Source: Desulfobacterales bacterium (lineage in GTDB: Bacteria; Desulfobacterota; Desulfobacteria; Desulfobacterales; UBA11574). From it: DNA of 9,551 nt. The notes beneath the pieces are model-generated. The model saw only the letters and a program-made list of their open reading frames with translations. It searched no databases and had not been told where the DNA came from. Made by a program: the position numbers and the translations under genes. Location: the NCBI GenBank assembly GCA_030145595.1, contig JAQYVG010000129.1, forward strand, positions 1-9,551, given 5' to 3'. Below, one piece after another: positions 1 to 6,499 of this stretch (position 1 is its first letter; every line of letters starts with the position of its first letter).

Positions 1-2
1 AG

Positions 3-43
3 AGCGAACCCATCCTTCGACATTCGATATTCTGCGGTTCGCT
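3..43. repeat. Short palindromic repeat with 7-bp internal period
   Basis: The 8-bp arms AGCGAACC (3-10) and GGTTCGCT (36-43) are perfect inverted copies and are followed by a short T-rich run (43-48), so the plus-strand transcript could fold like a weak intrinsic terminator. The space between the arms holds the heptamers TTCGACA (16-22), TTCGATA (23-29) and TTCTGCG (30-36), a 7-bp period also found in the elements at 2817-2885 and 8855-8958. I read it as an interspersed palindromic repeat; any termination role is inference. Confidence 0.5.
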
Positions 44-67
44 TTTATTGTAGTTTCATGGAACTTG

Positions 68-137
68 CGGGACGCCCCTTAAATTATAAATTTCTTCGTC
101 TAGCTGCCCCGAATGTTATAATTTAAGGGGCGTCCCG
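68..137. repeat. 22-bp perfect inverted repeat, REP-like
   Basis: Positions 68-89 and 116-137 are perfect inverted copies over 22 bases, separated by 26 bases. Each arm contains GGGACGCCCC, itself nearly palindromic, next to an AT-rich half. This layout resembles REP/BIME units mobilised by IS200-like REP-associated tyrosine transposases, but no transposase is present here, so the family assignment is inference. The right arm overlaps the 3' end of the minus-strand small gene and supplies its stop codon. Confidence 0.8.
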
Positions 138-407
138 GAAGTCCTGATTCAAGAGGAAAAACAAGGCGGCCAACACAGGAATAGTAGCAGCCGCTATGAT
201 AACTTTAAATCTCAAACCCTTTTGTGACTCTATTTCTACATCTACTTCTATTTCAGGTTCGGTTTCCTCGGTCTTTTCATAAGTTGGTGTTTTATCGGTT
301 TTTTTTGCAACAGGAATGGAAGCAGCGTCGGGCACTTCAAGTTTATCCAACTCAATTCCGAAGTCAGTGTCATCGTATTCTCTGCTATCATCTTCGTCTG
401 TAGTCAT
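123..407 (-). CDS. Small acidic single-pass membrane protein, probably a truncated remnant
   Basis: I do not recognise the family. The 94-residue product has a strongly acidic, Glu/Asp-rich N-terminal region (about residues 1-62), a short basic stretch, then one hydrophobic segment (about residues 69-87). It ends seven residues later, so the predicted topology is cytoplasmic tail plus one membrane anchor. The last four residues (RDAP) and the TAA stop are encoded inside the right arm of the inverted repeat at 68-137. That suggests a longer protein, with an extracytoplasmic domain after the anchor, was cut short by repeat insertion. The acidic tail plus anchor is loosely FliL-like in layout, but no diagnostic motif supports that. 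The ATG has only a weak upstream AG-rich stretch. It lies 188 bases downstream of nrdJ on the same strand. Confidence 0.5.
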   Translation of the reverse strand: MTTDEDDSREYDDTDFGIELDKLEVPDAASIPVAKKTDKTPTYEKTEETEPEIEVDVEIESQKGLRFKVIIAAATIPVLAALFFLLNQDFRDAP

Positions 408-595
408 AATTTTACACTTTCATTCAACTAAGGGCTCGCGCAAAAATAACTTCACATTTTTACATCTCAGCTTCAGCCCATCTTTGGCTGATACCTCACT
501 CGCACCCGATCTTATAAAATTGGCAGCGAAATAGCTCTCTACCGCGAATCCCTGATAACGCAGCAAATGGGCGAATCAGACCGTGAGAAACCGGG

Positions 596-2758
596 TTAAC
601 AGCGGGTCCAGCCACACTCAGCATTAGCGCAAACCATGCAGCCTTCGGCTCTTCGAATCATTGCTCCACAATCAGGACAAGATGTGTGCTTGGCTTTCGA
701 GTTCATCCTTCCGTTAAAATAGATATCGGCATCTTCAATCCGCCGGGCGACTTCACGCCACATATCAGCATTTTGCATGGCGATTTCAAGCCCCTTGCCC
801 ATACCGGCGGCACAACTGTTTACCTCCACGTCTTTGCCGGCGGAGATAGCCTTGGTGCAGGCCGGACAATGGATGGACTTCATGCTGCGGATGATCTTTT
901 CCAACGATATGCCGGCCCTTAGGCAGTATGATATCAGCACGCCAAGCGCTTTGGTATTGGCGGCACAGCCGCCGCCGACTGTTCTGATGAAAACTTCGAC
1001 CACGCTGTCGCCGTCAAAATGGGGATCAACATAGAGTTTGCCGCAGGCGGTTTTCATTTTGAGACTGGGGCCTGTTGTTGCTCTGGGCCGGTGTTTGAGC
1101 TCTCCTCGGCGCAGGGTATCTTCTGTTTTGCCCTCCGTTTCCCCGGCATCGGTGTACAGCGCCTGTCTGTCCCGCGAACCGTCACGATAAAATGTGATTC
1201 CCTTGCAGCCTGTCTTCCAGGCCTGAAAGAACGCCCCGGAGACTTCTTTTTTATCGGTGGAATAAGGTGCGTTGACGGTCTTGGAGACGCCGGAATCGAC
1301 GCCGCTTGTCTGTAGAGAGGCCTGAACCATGATGTGCTGTTCAATGGACACGTCCTGCATCGTTACAAAATATTCAGGCAAAGTTTTGTCCTTATTTTTT
1401 GCATGCCATTCCTGCACCACCGCGGGCATCATGTCGAGTTTCTCGCCTTCCAGGCATTCCTTGGTGTAATTAAAGGCGAAATTCGGCTCACAACCTGATG
1501 AGCAATTGGCGATTAAGGAGAGCGTGCCGGTGGGGGCCACGGTTGTGAGGGTGCTGTTGCGTCTTTTTGAATTGGGAATATCATATTCTTCATAAACCGG
1601 GGCCGCCCCTTTTTCTTGACCCAGCTCAATGGATGTTGCATCGGCTGTTTGGTAAATAAAGCTCATAATATCTTTGGCCAGCTTGATCGATTCAGTGGAG
1701 CCGTAACGAGTATGCAGCTTGATGCACATATCCGCAAACCCCATGATACCTAAACCGATTTGCCGTGTTTTTTTGGTCATCGCCTCGATTTCAGGAATCG
1801 GGTAATTATTCACTGAGATTACTGAATCGAGAAAACGTACGGCGAGCTGGATGGTTTTGCGCAGCTTCTCCTGGTCAATCTCGGCTTGGCCGGTCACCCA
1901 CGGCCCTTTGATCATCCGGGCAAGATTGATTGATCCCAGGTTACAAGAGCTGTAAGCTAAAAGCGGCTGCTCTCCACAGGGGTTGGTGGTCTCGATTACA
2001 CCCAAAGGTTTAAGCGGATTGTGGCGGTTAATCGTATCCAGAAACACGATTCCCGGTTCTCCGTTTCTCCAGGCGCCGGCGACGATGGCATCCCAGACAT
2101 CCCTGGCCGCCAGAGTTTTGTAAACCTCGCCATTAAAGACCAGATCGTAGTGCTGTTTCTTTTCAACGGCGTTCATAAAGGCATCGGTGATACCCACCGA
2201 CAGGTTGAAGTTTTTCAGTTCTCCCTCCTGATTTTTGGCACTGATAAACCCCTCAATGTCCGGGTGATCGATGCGTAAAACTCCCATATTGGCGCCGCTG
2301 CGGGTGCCGCCTTGCTGGATGACATCCCCGATTGTGATATCAAAAATCTTCATGAAAGAGACCGGTCCGGATGCTTTCCCTCCCGTGGAATTAACCCGGT
2401 CACCTTTGGGACGCAGTCTTGAAAAGCTCATGCCGGTTCCGCCACCGTAAGCTTGCACGTCAACAGCATCGGCCAGGGTTTTGAAAATGCTTTTGCGGCT
2501 GTCTTCCAGCGGCAGCACGAAACAGGCGCTGCCGCAGCCTTGGTTGCGTCCGAAGTTGCGCAGCGTGGGGCTGTTGGGTAGAAAATCAAGGCTCAGCATA
2601 AGCTCTTTGTAATATTTTTTCCAGGCGGTTCGGGCCTTTTCGCTGGTTTCATCGCCGGCGACTTTATGCGCAACCCGGTCACACAGGTCTTCCCAGGTCT
2701 CGCCTGGAGCTAAGTACCTTTTTTTTAATATTTTTAATGCATTGTCTGCTATTTTCAT
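596..2758 (-). CDS. nrdJ: Class II (adenosylcobalamin-dependent) ribonucleotide reductase
   Basis: Reduces ribonucleotides to deoxyribonucleotides in the cytoplasm using a thiyl radical made by homolysis of adenosylcobalamin; it needs no oxygen. From the ATG at 2758 the protein has 720 residues. Visible landmarks are SACFVLPLEDS (about 77-87, with the first redox cysteine), GGGTGMSFSRLRP (about 106-118), NPCGE (259-263, radical Cys261 and Glu263), SSCNLGSINLAR (about 270-281, second redox cysteine), APTGTLSLIA (about 408-417), and a cysteine-rich C-terminus with CPDC and CMVCANAEC, probably zinc-binding and thioredoxin-interacting. An in-frame GTG at 2791 would add 11 residues, but it lies inside a palindromic repeat, and the first typical family sequence starts at the ATG (MKIADNALKILKKRYL). 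The cofactor requirement links it to the cobalamin genes on the other strand. Confidence 0.95.
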   Translation of the reverse strand: MKIADNALKILKKRYLAPGETWEDLCDRVAHKVAGDETSEKARTAWKKYYKELMLSLDFLPNSPTLRNFGRNQGCGSACFVLPLEDSRKSIFKTLADAVDVQAYGGGTGMSFSRLRPKGDRVNSTGGKASGPVSFMKIFDITIGDVIQQGGTRSGANMGVLRIDHPDIEGFISAKNQEGELKNFNLSVGITDAFMNAVEKKQHYDLVFNGEVYKTLAARDVWDAIVAGAWRNGEPGIVFLDTINRHNPLKPLGVIETTNPCGEQPLLAYSSCNLGSINLARMIKGPWVTGQAEIDQEKLRKTIQLAVRFLDSVISVNNYPIPEIEAMTKKTRQIGLGIMGFADMCIKLHTRYGSTESIKLAKDIMSFIYQTADATSIELGQEKGAAPVYEEYDIPNSKRRNSTLTTVAPTGTLSLIANCSSGCEPNFAFNYTKECLEGEKLDMMPAVVQEWHAKNKDKTLPEYFVTMQDVSIEQHIMVQASLQTSGVDSGVSKTVNAPYSTDKKEVSGAFFQAWKTGCKGITFYRDGSRDRQALYTDAGETEGKTEDTLRRGELKHRPRATTGPSLKMKTACGKLYVDPHFDGDSVVEVFIRTVGGGCAANTKALGVLISYCLRAGISLEKIIRSMKSIHCPACTKAISAGKDVEVNSCAAGMGKGLEIAMQNADMWREVARRIEDADIYFNGRMNSKAKHTSCPDCGAMIRRAEGCMVCANAECGWTRC

Positions 2759-2786
2759 ATTGCTCACATGTAATGGTTTATTTATT

Positions 2787-2910
2787 GCCACGAAGACACC
2801 AAGCCAGTCACGGGTGAACAGTTATCAGTGAGAAGTGATCAGTAAGGGAAAACTGATTACTGATAACCGATAACTGATAACTTACATTTGTGTCTTAGTG
2901 CCTTTGTGGC
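2787..2910. repeat. Composite nested palindromic repeat upstream of nrdJ
   Basis: The outer arms GCCACGAAGACACCAAG (2787-2803) and CTTAGTGCCTTTGTGGC (2894-2910) are inverted copies matching at 14 of 17 positions. Inside is a second, unrelated palindrome (2817-2885) made of 7-bp units, as if one repeat inserted into another. The whole sits in the 5' region of nrdJ and would be transcribed as a long hairpin in the nrdJ leader if the promoter lies upstream of it. The alternative GTG start of nrdJ (2789-2791) falls within the left outer arm. Confidence 0.75.
2817..2885. repeat. Heptamer-built inverted repeat
   Basis: The left half reads as consecutive heptamers AACAGTT, ATCAGTG, AGAAGTG, ATCAGTA (2817-2844). 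The right half reads AACTGAT, TACTGAT, AACCGAT, AACTGAT, AACTTAC (2851-2885). The halves are inverted versions of the same unit (ATCAGTT / AACTGAT), separated by six bases. The architecture matches the element at 8855-8958, with a related core (TCAGT). Confidence 0.75.
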
Positions 2911-2929
2911 TAAATTATTACGAATAATC

Positions 2930-2957
2930 AATATATCCTGTGTGTCTTTAGGGTAAA
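2930..2957 (-). promoter_or_regulatory. Candidate sigma-70-type promoter for nrdJ
   Basis: On the minus strand, TTTACC (2957-2952, four of six matches to TTGACA) is followed after 16 bases by TATATT (2935-2930, five of six matches to TATAAT). It lies in the 221-base gap between the thioesterase gene and nrdJ, about 170 bases before the nrdJ ATG. Initiation here would put the nested palindrome at 2787-2910 in the nrdJ 5' leader. This rests on sequence match only. Confidence 0.3.
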
Positions 2958-3012
2958 ATTTTTTGCATTGCCACCCAGCCTACCCAGCTTTCGGGACTCG
3001 TTTGAGTTAGGT

Positions 3013-3435
3013 CTAAAGGAAAGGAATCGGCTTGCCGGTGCGATACGCCAGGGCCTGGCAGGTGGCGATCAACTGTCCGTTATTGTCCGTGACTCTGATA
3101 TCATAACTGGCGGTCTTTTTTGTTTGGCTGAGCTGTCGGGCTTCGGCCCGCAGGAGCACCCCGGTTTCCGGGCTGCCCACATAAGTTACATTTACGTTCA
3201 AGGCTACAGCTATGGTGCCGTCCGTCTGGCCGGCGGCCTCAAAGGCTTCATCAATCAGGCCGAAAACAGCCCCGCCATGAGCGCGATCATAGATGTTGTT
3301 CATGGCCGCCGGATCATAGGGCATCTCCACCACTGCATAGCCTGATTCCAGCTCGACCAGCTGCATGTTCATGGTCTGTGCAAAGGGTTCTCTCCGCACT
3401 GCGTCATAAATCGCTTGTTTAACCGCCGGGTCCAT
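3013..3435 (-). CDS. PaaI-family hotdog-fold acyl-CoA thioesterase
   Basis: Likely a cytoplasmic thioesterase that hydrolyses acyl- or aryl-CoA; the true substrate cannot be read from sequence. The 140 residues match the usual length of a single hotdog domain. The signature is the stretch HGGAVFGLIDEAFEAA (53-68), where His-Gly-Gly begins the long central helix and Asp62/Glu63 sit at the usual catalytic position. The strand-forming C-terminal half (about 75-134, with VALNVNVTYV and ATCQALAYRTG) is also typical. It is on the same strand as nrdJ, 221 or more bases upstream, with repeats between them, so co-transcription is doubtful. It is divergent from cbiC. The ATG is preceded by a weak purine-rich stretch (AAAGCAG). 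I give no gene symbol because no phenylacetate pathway genes are nearby. Confidence 0.85.
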   Translation of the reverse strand: MDPAVKQAIYDAVRREPFAQTMNMQLVELESGYAVVEMPYDPAAMNNIYDRAHGGAVFGLIDEAFEAAGQTDGTIAVALNVNVTYVGSPETGVLLRAEARQLSQTKKTASYDIRVTDNNGQLIATCQALAYRTGKPIPFL

Positions 3436-3765
3436 AATCTGCTTTAATACCGTATTTATGAATTAGAGCACTTAGGTTGAAATTAGGTAACTTTTCAATA
3501 AGTTCTGGTCAGTGGCGCGGCAACCGGTAATAAAATTTGAAAACGTCTGAAACTCACGCAAAAGTGAGTCTAAAGAAAAAACAGGGCCATAACATTGGAA
3601 TAAGAATGATCTATGGTTATTACGTCTCTATTGTTTATGAAGAAATCAGATAGTTGCTGTTTTTTCTTAACACTCACTAATGCGTTCAAACAGTCAGCCA
3701 TTTTCAAATTTCATTACCGGTAGCCTCTATTTGTTGAGAAGATACCAAGAAAGGAACAACAGCGT
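3436..3765. other. 330-base divergent intergenic region (thioesterase / cbiC)
   Basis: This gap separates the minus-strand thioesterase from the plus-strand cbiC and must hold promoters for both. It contains the structured-leader candidate at 3511-3665, the cbiC ribosome binding site (AAGGA at 3751-3755) and a possible -35 (TTGAAA, 3477-3482) without a convincing -10. A 28-codon reading frame (3637-3723) is present but unsupported. No cobalamin riboswitch core is seen on either strand. Confidence 0.6.
3511..3665 (+). promoter_or_regulatory. Candidate structured RNA leader upstream of cbiC (terminator-like closing stem)
   Basis: CGGCAAC (3518-3524) can pair with GTTGCTG (3653-3659; seven pairs, one G-U), followed immediately by a run of six T, the layout of a riboswitch or attenuator closing stem. 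Inside are a perfect hairpin, ACTCAC-GCAAAA-GTGAGT (3552-3569), and the string GAGTCTAAAG just after it. The pieces GGCAACC, ACGCAAA and GTCTAA recall the cyclic-di-GMP-I (GEMM) class, but the order of stems does not fit well and one conserved A is missing. I therefore call only a possible structured leader, possibly degenerate. Confidence 0.25.
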
Positions 3766-4380
3766 ATGAAACCCGAACAGATCGAAGCATTGAGTTTCAA
3801 GATCATTGATCAAGAGGCTCGATCACATAATTTTAACGCCATGCAATGGCAGGTGGTCCGCCGGATGATTCATACCTCCGGGGATTTTGATTACCAGACG
3901 AGCGTTCGTTTCCATCCGGACGCCATCGCAGCCGGAGTAGGCGCAATCCGGCAGGGGAAAACCGTTATTACCGATACGAACATGGCCAAAGCGGGGATAC
4001 GTAAAAAGGAACTTTCTCGATTTGGAGTCTCCGTGGAATGTCTTATTAATAACGAAAAAGTGAACCAAACAGCAGCGGCGGCCGGCACTACCAGGGCCAA
4101 AGCGGCCGTAGATGCAGCGCTTGAAAAAATGGAAGACGGCATTTATGTGGTCGGTAATGCCCCCACCGCCTTATTACGTTTGGTTGAAGCTGTTAGAGAA
4201 AATAAAGCCGGCCCTGCTTTGATTATCGGTCTTTGCGTTGGATTTGTGAATGCGGCCGAGTCCAAGGCCGCGCTGATCGAACTTGATTTTCCCTACATTT
4301 CCAATATCGGACGCAAAGGCGGATCCAACGTTGCTGCCAGTGTCGTCAATGCACTGGCAATTATGGCTGCCGAAATGTAG
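3766..4380 (+). CDS. cbiC: Precorrin-8X / cobalt-precorrin-8 methylmutase
   Basis: Moves the methyl group from C11 to C12 of (cobalt-)precorrin-8, giving (cobalto)hydrogenobyrinate, late in corrin-ring synthesis in the cytoplasm. The 204 residues are the normal length. The catalytic histidine is His36 in RMIHTSGDFDY (33-43). Other family motifs are TDTNMAKAGI (69-78), VVGNAPTALLRL (128-139), GFVNAAESKAAL (159-170) and GRKGGSNVAASVVNAL (182-197). One oddity is GLCVGFV (155-161), where I would expect proline instead of Cys157. The start is clear: ATG with AAGGA ten bases upstream. It stands apart from the rest of the cluster, with 339 bases before cbiL. I use the anaerobic-pathway symbol because of its neighbour cbiD. 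Confidence 0.95.
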   Translation: MKPEQIEALSFKIIDQEARSHNFNAMQWQVVRRMIHTSGDFDYQTSVRFHPDAIAAGVGAIRQGKTVITDTNMAKAGIRKKELSRFGVSVECLINNEKVNQTAAAAGTTRAKAAVDAALEKMEDGIYVVGNAPTALLRLVEAVRENKAGPALIIGLCVGFVNAAESKAALIELDFPYISNIGRKGGSNVAASVVNALAIMAAEM

Positions 4381-4719
4381 CGCCATATAAGACTGTCACC
4401 TAATTTAACTGAGGAGTCGGGGAGTTTTCGCAGTAAGAACGCTCAATGCATAATCATATTTTAAACCGTGTGAACTCGTATATAAAGGTTCGTAAAGAAA
4501 GAACAGAAGTTTCTGCTATAATATTAATTGGATTGCTGAACGACCTGTGATCTCTTGCGATGGCAGCTTTTGGCAATACGTCTGTTCTTTCTAACGATCC
4601 ATAATATACTCAAACAGCACACGCTTTAAAATCTGATCATCCATTTTGCTAATTCACAAAACATTTTGGAAGAAACTCCTCGACCGCTGATCTGACTACT
4701 TTAAATCAAGAGGTAAGCT
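4381..4719. other. 339-base intergenic region between cbiC and cbiL
   Basis: No gene is seen here. The middle is occupied by the long inverted-repeat element at 4478-4609. The first ~95 bases show no convincing terminator, and the last 110 bases hold no clear promoter. The cbiL ribosome binding site (AAGAGGT, 4708-4714) is at the right edge. No cobalamin-riboswitch consensus pieces were found. Confidence 0.6.
4478..4609. repeat. ~130-bp element with ~30-bp imperfect inverted ends
   Basis: The left end (4478-4507) and right end (4581-4609) are inverted copies with about four mismatches and one single-base gap, including a 12-base perfect core, AGAAAGAACAGA / TCTGTTCTTTCT. A second inner pairing exists, ATTGCTGAA (4532-4540) with TTTGGCAAT (4569-4577), nine pairs with two G-U. 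It contains no coding frame of note. It could be a small non-autonomous transposable element (MITE-like) or a structured RNA of the cbiC-cbiL spacer. Clear target duplications are not visible. Confidence 0.7.
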
Positions 4720-5457
4720 ATGAAACAGAAAAAGGGCATTTTATACGGTTTGGGGGTCGGTCCCGGTGATCCTGAACTGATCACGCTTAAAGCGGCGCGG
4801 GTATTAAACGTTGTAGATGAGGTTTTTGCGGCGGCCTCCACCAAAAACGCCTACAGCCTGGCTTTGAGTATTGCCAAGCCTCACATTCCCGATTTGACTC
4901 CGGTGCGAATGCTCTATTTCCCAATGACCCGGGATATATCGGCGATGGAAAAAGCCTGGAAATCGCATGCCCAAACCATTATCAATGAACTGGAGCAGGA
5001 CAAAAAGGTCGCGTTTTTAACCCTGGGAGATGCCATGACGTATTCCACCTACGGATACATTCTGAAAAATATTCAAAAAATGGCACCGCAGTTTCCGATT
5101 GTGAGCATACCGGGTATCACTTCCTATCAGGCCGCCGCTGCCTGCCTGAACACTCCGCTGGTGGAAGGTGAGGATTCCTTGTTATTGACTTCGGGAGCCC
5201 AGGGAGGAGAACGCTTGCGGTCCTTTGCTGCCAAGCCGGAATGCGTGGTGTTTTTAAAGGCTTACCGCAACGTAGAAGATATCGCCGACGCTATTGAAGA
5301 GGCCGGAGTGTATCAGGACGCCATCGGCATTTCCAACTGCAGCCAGGAGGATGAAAAAGTCTACCGCGATATCGAAGAACTGTGTGATCGCCGTCCTGAT
5401 TACTGGACCCTGATTATTGCTAAACAGAAAAAAGTCGATGAGACCCTCAAAAGCTGA
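4720..5457 (+). CDS. cbiL: Precorrin-2 / cobalt-factor II C20-methyltransferase
   Basis: Transfers a methyl group from S-adenosylmethionine to C20 of the tetrapyrrole, the first peripheral methylation after precorrin-2, in the cytoplasm. The 245 residues are normal for this tetrapyrrole methylase. The N-terminal loop GVGPGDPELITLKA (12-25) and the second family signature LTLGDAMTYSTYGYI (100-114), with the Tyr-Ser-Thr typical of C20 enzymes, are intact, as is VSIPGITSYQAAAA (128-141). The ATG has a good ribosome binding site (AAGAGGT, five bases away). Its 3' end overlaps the next gene by 20 bases, which indicates a translationally coupled operon cbiL-membrane protein-cbiD-cbiET. CobI is the name of the aerobic-pathway counterpart. 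Confidence 0.94.
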   Translation: MKQKKGILYGLGVGPGDPELITLKAARVLNVVDEVFAAASTKNAYSLALSIAKPHIPDLTPVRMLYFPMTRDISAMEKAWKSHAQTIINELEQDKKVAFLTLGDAMTYSTYGYILKNIQKMAPQFPIVSIPGITSYQAAAACLNTPLVEGEDSLLLTSGAQGGERLRSFAAKPECVVFLKAYRNVEDIADAIEEAGVYQDAIGISNCSQEDEKVYRDIEELCDRRPDYWTLIIAKQKKVDETLKS

Positions 5458-6493
5458 GCCCAAGTATATCAGTCTGGCTGTTTCCTGCGTTATTTCGGTG
5501 GCCGTACTCATTTGCGGCACCCTCTGGGTGGAAAATCTGGACATTCAGCGCATTACCACCAAACTGCTTTGGCCGTTGACGCGCCTGATGTTCTTTATCA
5601 CCGTCGGACTTGTGGTGGGCCAGACGATTGAAGCGCTGGGGTGGACCAAAAAGCTGGCGAAACTGGCCGGGCCTATGTTTCGATTTAGCAAATTAGGTCA
5701 ACGCTGCGGAGCTGCTTTTGTAACGGCGTTTTTGTCAGGAGTGGCAGCCAATGCCATGCTCCTTGACTTTTATAAAGATAAAAAGATTACCCGCAAGCAG
5801 CTTTTTCTGTCTAACTTTGTCAATCAGATGCCGGCCTATTTTCTGCATCTGCCGACCACGTTTTTTATTGTTATTCCGCTGACCGGATGGGCCGGCGCAC
5901 TCTACTTTTTACTGACGTTTAGCGCCATGGTAGTGAGAACAATTATATTTTTGATATATGGCCATTTCCAAACCAGGATGCAGCCGGATGACGATGGGCA
6001 TCAGAAAGCATTGAAACAAAGCTCGCTGGAGAAAAAAAGCCGCGGTTTATACAAGATTATCAGGGAAAAACTGCCGGGAAGGATCAGTGGTATTGCTGTA
6101 TATGTGCTACCCATTTATGTTGTTGTATATGTATTAAATGCTATGGGTATGTTTGAAGCCGCCCGAAAATTGTTGGCCGGCTATGTGGTCACTTCATTTG
6201 TGCCCATGGAATCCCTTTCGGTAGTAATTTTGAGTTTTGCAGCGGAATTTACCTCCGGATTTGCCGCTGCAGGAGCCTTGTTAGATGCCGGCGTACTGAC
6301 TACCAAGCAGACGGTTCTGGCACTGTTAATCGGTAATATCGTCGCCTTTCCGGTGCGGGCCCTGCGCCACCAACTGCCGCGCTACATAGGCATATTTGCA
6401 CCCAAAATGGGTACTCAACTGCTGCTGATGGGCCAGAGCTTTCGGATTATGAGCCTTGTTTTTGTAGGATATATATATTATTTGGTAGGGTAA
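5438..6493 (+). CDS. Gate / nucleoside-recognition domain polytopic membrane protein
   Basis: An integral inner-membrane protein of 351 residues from the ATG at 5438 (an in-frame TTG at 5417 would give 358). Hydrophobic segments lie, in the 358-residue numbering, near 17-36, 51-72, 98-116, 139-180 (two), 222-242, 262-288, 297-316 and 338-356. The middle is broken by a charged loop (about 184-218), giving two similar halves, as in Gate-domain proteins of the SpmA/YjiH/nucleoside-transporter type. Polar intramembrane stretches (SGVAANAML, 107-115; FTSGFAAAGALLDAG, 278-292) resemble the gate motifs. It sits tightly inside the B12 operon, overlapping cbiL by 20 bases and ending six bases before cbiD. 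A role moving cobalt, a corrinoid intermediate or another small molecule is therefore inferred, not shown. No enzymatic motif is visible. Confidence 0.75.
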   Translation: MRPSKAEPKYISLAVSCVISVAVLICGTLWVENLDIQRITTKLLWPLTRLMFFITVGLVVGQTIEALGWTKKLAKLAGPMFRFSKLGQRCGAAFVTAFLSGVAANAMLLDFYKDKKITRKQLFLSNFVNQMPAYFLHLPTTFFIVIPLTGWAGALYFLLTFSAMVVRTIIFLIYGHFQTRMQPDDDGHQKALKQSSLEKKSRGLYKIIREKLPGRISGIAVYVLPIYVVVYVLNAMGMFEAARKLLAGYVVTSFVPMESLSVVILSFAAEFTSGFAAAGALLDAGVLTTKQTVLALLIGNIVAFPVRALRHQLPRYIGIFAPKMGTQLLLMGQSFRIMSLVFVGYIYYLVG

Positions 6494-6499
6494 AGAAAG

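Noticed and set aside
408..595. Gap between nrdJ and the small membrane gene
   Set aside because: I looked for a terminator, promoter or small gene and saw nothing convincing.
2968..3345. 125-codon plus-strand frame
   Set aside because: It is antisense to the thioesterase, which has the clear HGG hotdog signature.
3510..3530. GCCACTG on the minus strand, a cobalamin-riboswitch core heptamer
   Set aside because: It would precede the thioesterase, and the other conserved pieces, including the B12-box, are absent on that strand.
3637..3723. 28-codon frame starting MKKSDSCCFF upstream of cbiC
   Set aside because: No ribosome binding site, no recognisable family, and it overlaps the terminator-like stem and U-tract.
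4517..4522. Perfect TATAAT -10 box inside the inverted-repeat element
   Set aside because: No plausible -35 at the right distance; AT-rich sequence makes chance likely.
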